DNA from: Steinernema hermaphroditum
Taxonomy: Eukaryota; Nematoda; Chromadorea; Rhabditida; Steinernematidae
Assembly: GCA_030435675.1 (NCBI GenBank)
Contig: CM059621.1
Coordinates: 7,936,001-8,000,000 of the forward strand
Direction of reading: 5' to 3'
Length of the DNA: 64,000 bases
How positions within the stretch are numbered: position 1 is the stretch's first letter; the number at the start of each line of letters is the position of its first letter. Below are positions 47,286 through 57,284 of this stretch, one piece after another. The notes under the pieces were generated by a model. The model was not told the origin of the DNA and searched no databases. It worked only from the letters and a program-made list of their open reading frames with translations. Both the position numbers and the translations under genes were made by a program.

Positions 47286-48340
47286 CCTCAGCGAGTGCCC
47301 CGCGGGGATGCCGAGTGTGCTTCGCATGGCTTCCTCTTCCTAACGGCTATAGTCATAACTAACAGAAGTATATGTATGCATAAACACGTAACTGTCGGAC
47401 ATTACAGTACTGTGGCCTTAACCGACAACGTGTAAATAAAGATTTATCGAGAGTTGCGTCTTTTAGGGGAGTACAGTTGCGCGCGAGTGAAGCTGCTGCT
47501 ACGGAGGGAATACAGGTGAGCGCTGGAGTCGAAGCCGTTTCGTGCCACTGATAAAGACTATTTCAGTTACTACCTTATCCAACTCTATATTCCCTGCATT
47601 ATGCTGGTCGTCGTCAGTTGGGTCAGCTTCTGGCTTGACAAGGTTGGTCCTGACAAGTAGCTCCTCCAAAATCTCAAAATTTGTGCACTTTTCTGAGCAT
47701 CAAGGCATTCAGGAAGCTTCACAACCATCGCCCAACACTCATCAAAGGTACCTTTACCTAAAGCGATAATCGTTTCAGGACGCAGTGCCGGCTCGAGTGT
47801 CGCTCGGAGTGACGACTCTCCTCACGATGACCACCCAGGCCTCAGGCATCAACTCCAAGCTGCCTCCTGTGTCCTACATCAAAGCCGTCGATGTGTGGAT
47901 CGGCGTGTGCCTCGCCTTCATCTTCGGCGCTCTCCTCGAATACGCTCTCGTCAACTACCACGGAAGGCAGGAGTTCCTAAGGAAGGAGAAGAAAAAGAAG
48001 ACGGTAATCCCTCTGCCCGCATCGCTCCAACAAAACGTCTTCTTCAGCTCGGCTTCCAGGACTGTCTTTGTCCCCCCGGCACTCAGCCTCCACTCGGGAT
48101 GGGCACCAACGGACGTCCTTCGATGCGCCTCGACATGAGCATGTACCGGAAGAAGCCGTTGTGGGGGATCCTCAATCTCGGCACGTGGCTGGGACAGGCC
48201 AACGAAGTGTCCAAGCGAGTGGATCTCATCTCGAGGTTTACCTTTCCGATGCTCTATGCGTGTTTCCTCGGTAGGTGATCCTCTAGTCGCTAACAATGAG
48301 TGGCGCTTTAGTCTTCTACTACATGATCTACGTCAAGTGA
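42169..48340 (+). CDS. avr-14: Glutamate-gated chloride channel, AVR-14-like, isoform with the second channel cassette
   Basis: Same six common exons (42169-46069) spliced to 47467-47515, 47567-47642, 47779-48003, 48048-48270, 48312-48340 (431 aa, TGA). The common donor at 46069 ends in phase 1 and both cassettes open with the same phase (GlyGluTyrSerCys), so either fits. The second cassette encodes [21 protein letters not shown]1 [21 protein letters not shown]2 [20 protein letters not shown]3 [20 protein letters not shown], the loop [10 protein letters not shown] and M4 ending [12 protein letters not shown]. In Caenorhabditis elegans and Haemonchus contortus, avr-14 (gbr-2) is known to make two subunits by exactly this kind of alternative splicing. 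The second cassette here looks like the AVR-14B type, which forms glutamate-gated homomers in those species; that equivalence is by recall. Confidence 0.92.
42311..45344 (+). other. 3.0-kb first intron of the avr-14-like gene
   Basis: Bounded by CCAG|GTGAGT and CCGTTTAG|ACACGG; it splits a codon (G|AC, Asp) between the signal-peptide exon and the ligand-binding domain. Contains AT-rich tracts (42.5-42.8 kb), a GC-rich patch (43.0-43.4 kb), a 36-bp segment shared in inverse orientation with the mariner-type element (44651-44687), and a possible alternative first exon ending at 45087. No other gene is supported inside it. Confidence 0.6.
44651..44687 (-). repeat. Short repeat shared with the mariner-type element
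   Basis: The stretch TTCCACATTTGGCCTCTATT plus TCTGTGAAGTA is the inverse of 36405-36440 with almost no difference. It is followed here by GGAGTCGCTAGGTGGGC, unlike the other copy. Probably a relic of a related element in the intron. Confidence 0.6.
47435..47440 (+). promoter_or_regulatory. Poly(A) signal of the first channel cassette
   Basis: AATAAA lies 150 bp after the first cassette's stop codon and about 27 bp before the first exon of the second cassette. Its position allows 3'-end formation to compete with splicing to the second cassette, so poly(A) choice may set the isoform ratio. Confidence 0.6.
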
Positions 48341-48394
48341 CCTCCAAAAGATTCGGATATATGGATTCAAGAGAGATTTGTATGTACATACTCG

Positions 48395-48400
48395 AATAAA
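48395..48400 (+). promoter_or_regulatory. Poly(A) signal of the second channel cassette
   Basis: AATAAA 55 bp after the second stop codon, in the context CTCGAATAAATATTAAA; marks the probable 3' end of the whole gene. Confidence 0.6.
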
Positions 48401-48809
48401 TATTAAACTCATGATTTGGCGGTCATCACCTTCTACAGTGGAACATGGACACGTCTTATATGATTTCATAGGCGCCCATGAGGTGGCCATCGAAGCATTC
48501 GTATTTTTTATCAAGTTCTTTAGATTAAGTACAGTGCTTGACAAAAGTATAGACCACCCCCTTATTCGGCCGTGAAACGGCCATTTTGGTTTTGGACATT
48601 TTGACCGTGAACCTCGTGAAACACATCATACCAGTGAAAACAGGGCTTGTTACGAATTAAATATCAATGAAAAGTAAAGCATAGTCTAGGGTGTCAGAGG
48701 GTGTTATACCTTTGTCCAACGGAAAATGGTTCTCAGATTTATTTTGAACTATTTACATTTTTTACATACGTTCTGTGTATGCGCAAGCAAAAGGACTTCG
48801 TAAACCCTC

Positions 48810-49177
48810 AGACCGCTCTTCAAAACGTACTCATGATGCTGACGATGTCGTTCCTTTTCACAGTGAAGAGCCGGACTGCAGATTCGTCCCTCACACTTAA
48901 TATAATCGCGCCCCTTTCAGTTTTCTGAACAACAGGTAACATTCGACGTGAATCGTCTTATGCGTGTTGTTTAGTTTGGTGCTGTTTCTCTTCAACCCAG
49001 AAGTTCGAAGACAATACGACAACAAATGCTTCCTCTCGTCTAAGGGCGAAGTGTCGACGATCAGTGTGAAATCTCTGAGAGCTGCAAAGAACGGGAACTA
49101 TAAATCACAATACCGAGAATTGCGAGTTGGTCAATTACGTGCAGGCGATGTCATACCTTGGACAAAGCCGTTCTAAA
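48810..49177 (+). pseudogene. Srx-like receptor 3' remnant
   Basis: Around 48815-48865 a plus-strand frame reads QNVLMMLTMSFLFTVKSR, matching the start of the penultimate exon of the Srx-like genes (TSVQNVTMMIALTL). At about 48973-49177 another frame reads SLVLFLFNPEVRRQYDNKCF and ends at TAA 49175-49177, matching the last exon (LALILFNPEVRARFTK). TM1-TM5 are not found upstream, where the channel gene ends. I interpret it as the 3' end of a decayed or truncated receptor gene; the joint between the two parts (possibly an intron ending TGTTTAG near 48974) was not resolved. Confidence 0.5.
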
Positions 49178-49219
49178 ATGCATAATCACGATGAATTTAA
49201 ATGTTGTTGTACATAGTCA

Positions 49220-49225
49220 TTTATT
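49220..49225 (-). promoter_or_regulatory. Poly(A) signal of the MSP-domain gene
   Basis: AATAAA on the minus strand about 60 bp after the stop codon of the MSP-domain gene. Confidence 0.5.
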
Positions 49226-49283
49226 GTGACCCTATCAAAAGTGAGTAAACGTCGACGATAGAGCTTCAGTTCGAACGTGGCTT

Positions 49284-49678
49284 CTACTCAGCGGCGGACA
49301 ATTTCACGACGATCTCTCCGCTAAGCGGCGACGGGGGGTATCCGGGTTGGAACACGGGAGCAGCGTCAGTCACATCGTCGGCCACCTCGGCGAAGAGGAT
49401 GATCAGCTTGTCACCCTTAGGCTTGCCTTTCACGCGCGTTATCTCCAAGGATGCCTGCTCCCCCACAGGAACTACACCGTACACCGGGTTGACACCGTAG
49501 TTGGAGTTGTTCGAACACTTCACCTGCAAGAAGAAGTTGATGAGCAAGGCAGGAGCAGCGGACGTACCTTGAAGGCAAGCTTTGCTCCGCACTGGTTGAC
49601 GAGCTTGTGCTGGGACTTGCCCCCGGCAGCGGAGATAGGACACACGGCCGGTACACAAGCGAGAGCGGTGGTAGCCAT
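49284..49678 (-). CDS. Small MSP-domain protein, sperm-specific (SSP-type)
   Basis: 116 aa in two exons, 49678-49568 and 49523-49284, joined by a 44-bp GT-AG intron in phase 0; TAG stop. It is essentially one major-sperm-protein domain: AAGGKSQHKLVNQCGAKLAF near the N-terminus, then VKCSNNSNYGVNPVYGVV, EQASLEITRVKGKPKGDKLI and ILFAEVADDVTD, ending GEIVVKLSAAE. The immunoglobulin-like beta-sandwich and length (about 107-116 aa) fit the C. elegans SSP proteins (ssp-9, -10, -16, -19 type), which are single MSP domains made in sperm. It acts in the cytosol, probably in the sperm cytoskeleton or signalling. A TATA-like TTTAAATA lies roughly 70 bp upstream of the ATG. The start ATG is the only one in frame. 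Confidence 0.88.
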
Positions 49679-50098
49679 GGCTGGAGGGGAGGTATTCGCT
49701 GCAGCTGCACGGAGCGAACTGAACCTGACGACCGCTCGGCGATATTTAAAGGCCTCGTGCTGAGACGCATGTGAGGGCGCTGTCTGCTAGACAGTGTCTA
49801 TTGCTTTGGAGGATTGCAGAAGCGATGTGTCTACCAAACAGTGTCTAGCAGACAATCTCTGCCTGGTGGACTGGCATCTCTAGGGACGTTACTTCTGCAC
49901 CATCTCCTCAGCCCTCTTCAGTTCATTCTCTGGATTCTCCGTCGATGACCAACCGTAGCGATTACACGCGCTGAAACCACATCCGCTGATGAGCGCAATC
50001 TGCCCAACAGCAACGTCAACAACAACGAAATTCGCAACCACAAACAGCAAAAAAAAATATTCATAAAGTCAAAAAAGATTTAACAATATGGAACAGGC
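49679..50098. other. Upstream region of the MSP-domain gene
   Basis: Contains an interrupted inverted repeat (49773-49852, listed separately) and AT-rich sequence; no coding exon. Confidence 0.4.
49773..49852. repeat. Interrupted inverted repeat upstream of the MSP-domain gene
   Basis: GTCTGCTAGACAGTGTCT (about 49773-49790) and ACAGTGTCTAGCAGAC (about 49837-49852) are near-inverse copies separated by about 45 bp, located 95-175 bp upstream of the ATG of the minus-strand gene. Each arm also contains an internal CTAGACA/TGTCTAG motif. It may be a regulatory palindrome or a tiny element remnant. Confidence 0.6.
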
Positions 50099-50583
50099 TC
50101 AGCCCGCCCGTTGCTCCTGGATAGTGACCGGAGTTATTGACGGTTTCCGCACCTGGTTGAAGTCGAGAGCGCTTATCAAATATACGTTTTTCGTTCCGCC
50201 CCGGATCTGAAACTCCATCCGTTACACGCACAACGGCGAAATTGACTTGCCTTGTATAAAGCGTTAGTATGCATCATAAATACAATGTAAGTTTGTCTGT
50301 CCTGGATCGTTTCGGCCGCCTCCAAATTCTCGCAGTCGGCTCCCTCCCTTCGAATCCATATGAAGTAGGAGGCCAAACCACCGTAGTACATTTCGTACAC
50401 TTTCATAACAAAACGGAACACATCTTCTACTTTCTCTCGCAGAGCTTCGGTTGTCGCACACGGGCGATGTAGGCGCAGCTTCGGCAACACAAGACGGAAG
50501 TTGTCGTCGTCCTCGTGCAGTCGGTACACGCGGAGTGGCACGTCCAAGAAAGGCGTTGCTTGGTCCACCGGCATTTCGACTGA
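50099..50583 (-). CDS. Unknown small protein gene, 3' exons (5' end not resolved)
   Basis: Three exons on the minus strand: 50583-50251, 50206-50153, 50116-50099, total 405 nt in frame to TGA. The first listed exon follows a TTTACAG acceptor, so at least one upstream exon or an untranslated leader is likely; its first ATG gives MPVDQATPFLDVPLRVYRLH. Then come ALREKVEDVFRFVMKVYEMY, YFIWIRREGADCENL and, across the introns, ALYKIRGGTKNVYLISALDF. The first intron begins AAG|GCAAGT, a classic GC-AG donor; using it restores a coherent frame. Soluble, no signal peptide seen, no recognised domain. It lies 0.4 kb upstream of the MSP-domain gene on the same strand, but co-transcription is not shown. 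Confidence 0.55.
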
Positions 50584-53417
50584 CTGTAAACAGGAGAAAT
50601 TAGTGAGATACCGCGAACGAAATCGAATTTCACGAGTCGCGAGAGAGGAAAGAAGGCACGACCGTAGTTTCAAAAGTTCTAATGTGCTTGTGTAAAGCAG
50701 TACGCTTCAGGGTTGTAGGTGACTATTCATCACTACAACACCTTTCTACATAACTGAGCGTTTCTAGGAGAGACCCTACACCGTGCATGAACGCTTCAGA
50801 AGATTACACAGAACCCACATTCTTAGCATGAACTCGGGCTTGGAAGTGCGCCAAAAATTGTCCTCGAAGAAGATGGAAGAAGATAGAAGATAACCCACCC
50901 TAGGCTAAGCGCTAAATTCTGTGCGCGCAGCTTCGATAAGACTGTCGAATGTGTCGACACGGAGCTCTTCGAATCGAAATTTCGGGGAGCAAACGTCGAA
51001 AGCCGGTTGTAGTGCGATAAATCAAAATATCCGCTTGAACCGGAAAACAACTGTGTACCTTAAAAAAGTATAAAACCATAAAGTCAGAGATAAGCGAAAT
51101 TCCACAACAGCCAAGATCCGCTAACGCGAATTCGCCGCCGATTTCACGGCTCATGAGACATGAGACATGGCAGAGACAGACAGCAGACGACACATTTTTG
51201 CAAAGCTGGAGTGGAAGGAGCGGTCGATTCCAAAAAATGAGATCTCCGCTATCGTATGTCATTGCAGACCCGCGCCGATCGTGTTGAGACCCAACTTAAC
51301 GCATCTCCTTCGCCAGAAAGACAAAAATCAGAGAAAATGCGAAATTCGTGTATACTTGAAATTAGTCGTTCTCCTAATAACTTGGTATACTTCACTCCCA
51401 ATGAGATTAACATTCTCATTTTTTGTCTAGATATTTCCATGGCCGATTATGGACTGAGTTTGGGATACAAACTGGAGTGGAATATGTGTTCTATATGTTT
51501 CTTTCTACGACCTTTGCGAATTATGATGAAATTTGATTAATCTGTGGCCGTTCCATCCACGTCATTCAGAGAGAAACGAACCACTTTGCGATCTACCGTT
51601 TCACTTGCACAAGGACTACTCTAAATCTGGGCGTTGGCTTTATTTCCGAATCGTCCGGGCACGCGATATTTGCGCGTTCTTACCCGGAAAGGTACTTCCG
51701 CTAAAATCCGAATTAGCTCCATTCACCTATTTTCATGTTGTTTACACTCTTACAGGAGATGCATACTGCGATCTCTTTGATCTTCCCCACGCAGTCACCT
51801 TCTTCTTCGCTATTTTTACTCCGATAGAGCCTATAGTAGGTTCTGGCTTTCGAACTGTCGTTTTTTTCGCCAAAACGATTAGGGAAGCACGCGACAGACT
51901 GTCCTAAAAAAGGGAACCCACGTAAAGCGAAGTTTTTGATGGAATCCAGTCACGAAACAAGAGCTAAACTTGTCCCACTACCTACGCACTTGAAAATAAA
52001 TAATCTGCGTGCCGTTATAATAGTCTTAATCAGTCAGCGAGCGCTGTTGGCCAGGTGAACCACGTTCGCTGTGACGCGCGACTGACACTCTCAATCTACG
52101 CGCATGGACCAACTTATTTGTTTGATGAATACTAACTCAAATAAAATCAAGTAGATACTTTGTTCCGTCTTGTCAGGAAGTGCTTGTTTCTACCTATTTA
52201 AAGGGTCGATCCTTGGCTCTTTGAAGTTCTAACGTCAGCCCAGATTTTCACAATTCTCCAACTACTTACTGTGCCAGACCTAAGGCGAAGCAATCCCTCA
52301 AACCGTACAAACTTTTATTCATAGCATTCCTGGAAAGTGCGCGCATCTAGAAAATTGTACCCTCTAGTAATTGCCACCTCTGATAATTGTAGACCATCCC
52401 TGCTGATGCTGGCGACTGTGTTCCTCAGATTTTCCTCATTCTTTTCCTTCTACATCTCCAACAAAAGATCAACCACAAAAGCACAACACTATCACAATTT
52501 TTTGTTTTTGTACGTACAACGACGACGCGTAGTTCCGTTCTCTGGCGAGGTGTAGGCGCGTTCCCATGACTTATCTACGTGGGACAGGCTCTATTAGTTT
52601 GTGTGACCGCTCGAACCCAGAAAGCTCTAGGTTCAGGATCCAGTGCTGTTTGGTTCCAAGTCCATATAACCAAAGAATTAATTTGTATTTAAAAGCACCT
52701 GAAGGAATATGTTACAATTTGTGGACCTTTTGGTTCGTGGAGTAGATGTGGATCGAATTAGCGATTCTGGAATTCGATTAATTTGCCGCAAAGTGACATT
52801 AGAACTACACTATCGGGTGTCGTAGAATTTGGCCACTGAAACAGTGGACATTTCAATGGCCAGCTGGGATTTTCTGGGATAAAGTTGTTGCTTAGAAGTG
52901 CACCGATAGTGCACTTTTCCGTCTAATAATAATCATAATTATTCGTTCCTGGCAGTCGCGTAATTAGCAAGACCCGTCCTGCATTCACCCTACTACAAAA
53001 GAACAGCAATTAATTTTGCTATTATTGTTTCCTGCTTTTTCACGAAATGACCATTGCCTATTGAAGTGTCAACGGTCATTTACGTCCTAAACGCCCTAAA
53101 ATACATTGACGTTTAAGCGACTAAAAAGTTAAATTGCGTTCGAGAATAGAGAATGCTTTTGGCCAGGGATCATAACATTTATTATTCAGATTATTATAAA
53201 AGATATATCTAGCTTAAGAACGTTTCGTATTAGTGCACGTAACGGGAAAACAAGGAAATCAAAGGGAATACAAGAGGGTCTGCGTGATTTTCTTGAGTTT
53301 CAAAAAAGTGCGAATAGGATTGGATTCTTTCGTCGTAGGCACTCCGTTTTGTGTTTCTCGACGCCTGAGGTTGGTCACTAACGGACTCTCATAGTTTCAG
53401 AGAGTCTCCAGGGAACT
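50584..53417. other. 2.8-kb region without an assignable gene
   Basis: May contain 5' exons of the unknown minus-strand gene (a frame reading FDVCSPKFRFEELRVDTFDS lies on the minus strand near 50.92-51.01 kb but has a stop just upstream and no clean acceptor). On the plus strand, 51.17-51.91 kb has several open frames with no motif. 52.0-53.4 kb is AT-rich spacer. A TTTCAG 19 bp before the ATG of the next gene (about 53394-53399) may be its trans-splice acceptor. Confidence 0.35.
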
Positions 53418-54573
53418 ATGTTCGACATTTCCCCAAACGAAACCCTCGTCTTCGGCTACGAACTTCAAGGACGCGGCGAAGCTAATACGATGGATCGACT
53501 CATTGGAACCCTCATTTGGCTGGTATGTCAGCATCGCCCCCTAATCCCAAGTCCTCTCCTGCAGCTCTCTTCCGTCGCCCTGGTCCTCGGCATCTACAAC
53601 CTCTATCTCATCAAGAAAATGAGCATCTTCCACAACGCGTTCGGCGCCTTCTGGGCAAGCCGGACGATCGGAGAGATTGGGAGCAACATCGTGCAGGTCG
53701 TCTATTCGGGACCCGTCACCATCAGGCAGACGGCGAACCTTCACCCCTTCTTTGGAATCGCCGCCTTCACGGTGGGCTACTTCTTCGCATGCCACGCCTG
53801 TGTCATGCACCAAATCGTCTCCGTGAATCGAATGTTGGCGGTTTGCACGCCGCTGAAGTATTCCCACATATTCCGACGGAACGTCGTGATATTTCTCATC
53901 GCCTTCTGTTGGGTTTTCGTTTTCGTCGCCGTCGGCTGCTATCTTGGTGAGTATTTTCTGGGCACTTTTGAGAAAATGAACTTTATAGTGTTTCCCTGCA
54001 ACATGGTGGGCTACAGCCCTCAACTCTACGAGTACGTATTCGTGAAATGCGACCCCTACATGGAAAGGGACTTCTCCTACGTGGGTACCGTAGTCAACCG
54101 CGCCTGCTGGTGTCTCTGCTTCTCGACGTTCATCTTTGACGCCCTCACCCTCAGTCGTATCGTCTACATCCGCGTGGTAAGTTCCGAAGTGGCAAACCCG
54201 AATAGCGAAATCATTATTGACTCGAAAGATCGGAATGGCGAGCAAGAACTACCAGAGAGACGTCCGCTTCTTCGCGCAGGTACGCCTCTTACCTGCGACT
54301 GTGACCACAGAAAATGCTTTAGACATCCGTGCAGAACGTCACCATGATGATCGCTCTGACCCTGATAGTCATCGTCAACAACAGTCAGTCCTTCGGCATA
54401 GTGGCACTCTACATCCTCGCCTTCAACTTTCTTATCGTAACCCACATCAACAATGCGTAAGCGCCGAGCCGAGACGGTTACAGTATGACAGTTGTTTCAG
54501 GCTTGCACTCATTCTATTTAACCCGGAAGTCAGAGCGCGTTTCACGAAAACCTATGTGTCCAGTGTGTGGTGA
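53418..54573 (+). CDS. Srx-like seven-transmembrane chemoreceptor 2
   Basis: Predicted chemosensory GPCR, 310 aa. Exons: 53418-53522, 53565-53946, 53989-54176, 54229-54279, 54323-54456, 54501-54573 (933 nt, in frame to TGA). Motifs in order: FHNAFGAFWASRTIGEIG after TM1, SVNRMLAVCTPLKYSHIF after TM3, VFPCNMVGYSPQLYEYVFVK in the loop before TM5, YQRDVRFFAQ then TSVQNVTMM, and LILFNPEVRARF at the end. Fits family Srx (Pfam PF10328). The first two introns are both 42 bp with no stop in frame, so a retained intron would keep the protein open; they were removed because paralogues lack those residues. AATAAA at 54595-54600. Converges on Srx-like receptor 3. Confidence 0.85.
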
Positions 54574-55472
54574 TGAATCAAATTGTACTGTCACAATAAA
54601 CATTTACTGACATAGACCTGTAATATGGCGCTTTCCCACATGGTCTTGGCCCATAACTAAAATGCTATAAATGGAGTCTTTCCGTAACTAAAGATCATAC
54701 TAAATTCCTTCGAGATACCAAGCTTGAAACCTAAACAATGACCACAGGAACCCTCCAGCTGATGGCGCATGACGATAAGACACGCCAAAACTTTGAGACA
54801 GGTGATCAGCTGAGTCACGCTTCCGGTGGAAGCTAATAAAAGAGAGCCTCCAGTGCTCTCGGGGTCAGACTCCGAGCGAGCTGCGAGTAGACTGAAGCGA
54901 AGCTTCGACCTAGCTCGTTCTCTCTGTAGCCGTTCGCTTCACTTATTTTGCTAACGAAATTTTTGCTCTTTGCTTCCCCGGCTCTGCTTTCCTCATCTTT
55001 CCCTTTCTCCCGATTGTAAAGCTCTGTCCTTAACAGCGACTTTTCTGTGTCTATTGGCCCCATTCGACAAAGATAAAATTTGTGAGAAAGCTCTTGTCTC
55101 TACATCTACATCTTCAACCCCCTGCGACCGAAGTTCGTCGCAACCACCTGGTCAGTCTCTGCACCGAGCCAGCTCATTTGCCGTATTTTGGGTTTGAGCC
55201 GACTTAAAAGTTCGGGGTGTTTTCATCTTCCTACGATTTGTCCGGTAATATGCGATAAATAGGACGATTAGCTCAGTATTAATTTATAAATGCAGGCGAG
55301 AGGTCACAGAGCATGGCTGGGATAAGATTTACTACAACGTTACACAGTACTTGGACCTGCCAGATCATCTTCCCTTTTTCAACAGAACTTTCAAAGTTAT
55401 CGCCACTTTCATTGGATAAATTAAAGATAATCTCATTGATACTCATAATAACAAAGCGAATATCGCGTCAAT
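54574..55472. other. Spacer between convergent Srx-like genes
   Basis: About 0.9 kb; contains the poly(A) signal of the left gene (54595-54600). No gene recognised. Confidence 0.4.
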
Positions 55473-56722
55473 TTACGAAGCACTGAGTGATTCGTTGATT
55501 TGATAAACGTTCGTGTTGGGAATGCGCACAAAATACTGCCGAACCTCGCGATTGAAGATGAAAAGGACGATCCTAGAAAGGTCATGTTAAATGCAAATGA
55601 GAAATTCGGTGGCCCACGCGTTGATGATGTGGGATCCCTGAAGAACGACGATCGGAAAGACTCCTCTGATGCTCTTTTCGGCGTCGTGGATGCTTGTCTG
55701 ACCGTTGTTGAAGAAGCAGATCGTGTAGATGGCGCCCACCATGAACACATTCGGAATGCTCGTCTGAAGGGTCGTTTTTCTGAGAGCGCAGCTGTGGCCT
55801 ACCTGTAGGAAAAAGCGTTTGTTGAGCTTGAATGTAGGACTGCTCGCGAGCGAAGATTTCTGAAAAGGAGGTCTTCTCCGCTTTCACAGAGATCTGAGCA
55901 CCTGAAACCAGCTGATGTGGGCGATTTTTGCGAAGGTTGTCGCGTCGACGAGTGTGGTTAGAATGCAGATGCCGAAGCATATGTGGTTCCAGAGGGTGCC
56001 GACAAGACTCGAACGAAGGTGAGGTTCGCTTTGACACTTCACGAAGACGTACTCGTACTTCTTGGGGCTGAAGCCGACTTGTTGACAAGGAATCGCTGCA
56101 AAAGACGTGAAGGTGGAGGCGAGGAGTCGAGAGCTACCGTGATACATGGAGACGATTGCGAAGGCCACAACCCAGGTGACTCCGATCAGGATGGTCGTTC
56201 TCCTTCTGCTGAAGACAGAGGCGTACTGGAAAGGTTTCCACACGGCCATCCAGCGGTTGACCGCGATCTGGAAGTGCGCCAGGCAGGCGACAGAGCTGTT
56301 GAAGTAGCCAAAGGTGAAGGCGCCGATTCCGAAGTAGGGAGAGATGTCGCAGAGTTGACTAGAAAGTACATGAATGGAATAAACGAGATGGACCTACATG
56401 AAGGTTACGGGTCCCGAGTAGAAAACGTGGACTGAACTACTCCCGATCTCGCCGATGGAACGACAGATCCAGAGCGCCCCGAAGGCGTTGTGGAAGATCT
56501 GGACTTTGACTATGGATACGATGTTGAGGACTCCACAGATCACCGCTGTGGCGCCGAGCTGAAGAATGAACATAGAAAGGGAAATGTGGATTCGCTGCGC
56601 ACCGTAAAGAGGATGCCACCTATGATCATATCACGAGGCGTGACGCCGTGGTGGCCCTGAAGCTCGTGTCCCCAGGAATGTGAGTGATTCATGGGAGAAT
56701 GACTGGAAACAGGGACATTCAT
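55473..56722 (-). CDS. Srx-like seven-transmembrane chemoreceptor 3
   Basis: Predicted chemosensory GPCR, 332 aa. Exons on the minus strand: 56722-56603, 56558-56398, 56358-56138, 56095-55902, 55859-55803, 55763-55618, 55572-55473 (999 nt, in frame to TAA). Motifs: FHNAFGALWICRSIGEIG after TM1, AVNRWMAVWKPFQYASVFSR after TM3, IPCQQVGFSPKKYEYVFVKC before TM5, KLNKRFFLQ then TSIPNVFMVGAIY, and IVLFIFNREVRQYF at the end. Same family and intron pattern as Srx-like receptor 1. The position usually ICFPLKY is WKPFQY here. The intron after FFLQ is 39 bp; an apparent nearer acceptor would leave only 23 bp and the wrong phase. The N-terminus has a histidine-rich 40-residue start. Confidence 0.85.
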
Positions 56723-57284
56723 GAGGCCCCTATAGCGACCTATCTACAAAGCCTGACTTGACTTTAAAGGGCACCTCCGAGTGGTAACCACCTAGAATAT
56801 CGATATACTAAAATCCAATTTGTGTTAATCAACACGTGCGTTCTAGCAATTGCCCTCACAAAGTAAGTACAAAGTAGCAGCTGTTCCATACATTCCAACA
56901 AGCTGTGAATTACTCAACCCACCCAACACTTGATCTCGACACATTCTGGAATAAAATCGCCTTTTGAACAAGAAAAGATCCCCAAAATGGCATCGTTTCC
57001 TGTCACCTGAGTTGCTCTATGAACAGTGACCGCCCACCTCCAGCAGCACAACGGTGACTCTCCTTAGATTCTTGGTAGTGAGAGTGTACAAAGGGAACAT
57101 CTGATGACCTGTGCACCCAAACGGACTCGGGACGCAATTTCCTCTGAACTAAGACGTTCTGTTGCAGACCGATTATGAAAAGAATTACTCAGTCGTCCTT
57201 CTGTGAACGTTTGATTGTGCTAGAGCTAATTAGTTCTATGCCAGATGTAATTCCGTAGGTAGTCCCACCACCGCTGACAAACAA
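56723..57284. other. Spacer upstream of Srx-like receptor 3
   Basis: Probable promoter of the minus-strand receptor; no coding exon recognised. Confidence 0.35.

Larger units (their letters stand above)
48341..49283. other. Spacer between the channel gene and the MSP-domain gene (tail-to-tail)
   Basis: About 0.9 kb between two converging genes. A plus-strand stretch around 48.78-49.18 kb has open frames that include the phrase LVLFLFNPEVRRQYDNK. This is like the end of an Srx-like receptor (compare LILFNPEVRARF at 54.5 kb), and upstream QNVLMMLTMSFLF resembles the exon before it (compare QNVTMMIALTLI). This may be the 3' remnant of a receptor gene; see findings. Confidence 0.45.

Noticed and set aside
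51167..51907. Series of plus-strand frames near 51.2-51.9 kb
   Set aside because: They could not be joined by plausible introns into one protein and contain no recognisable motif.
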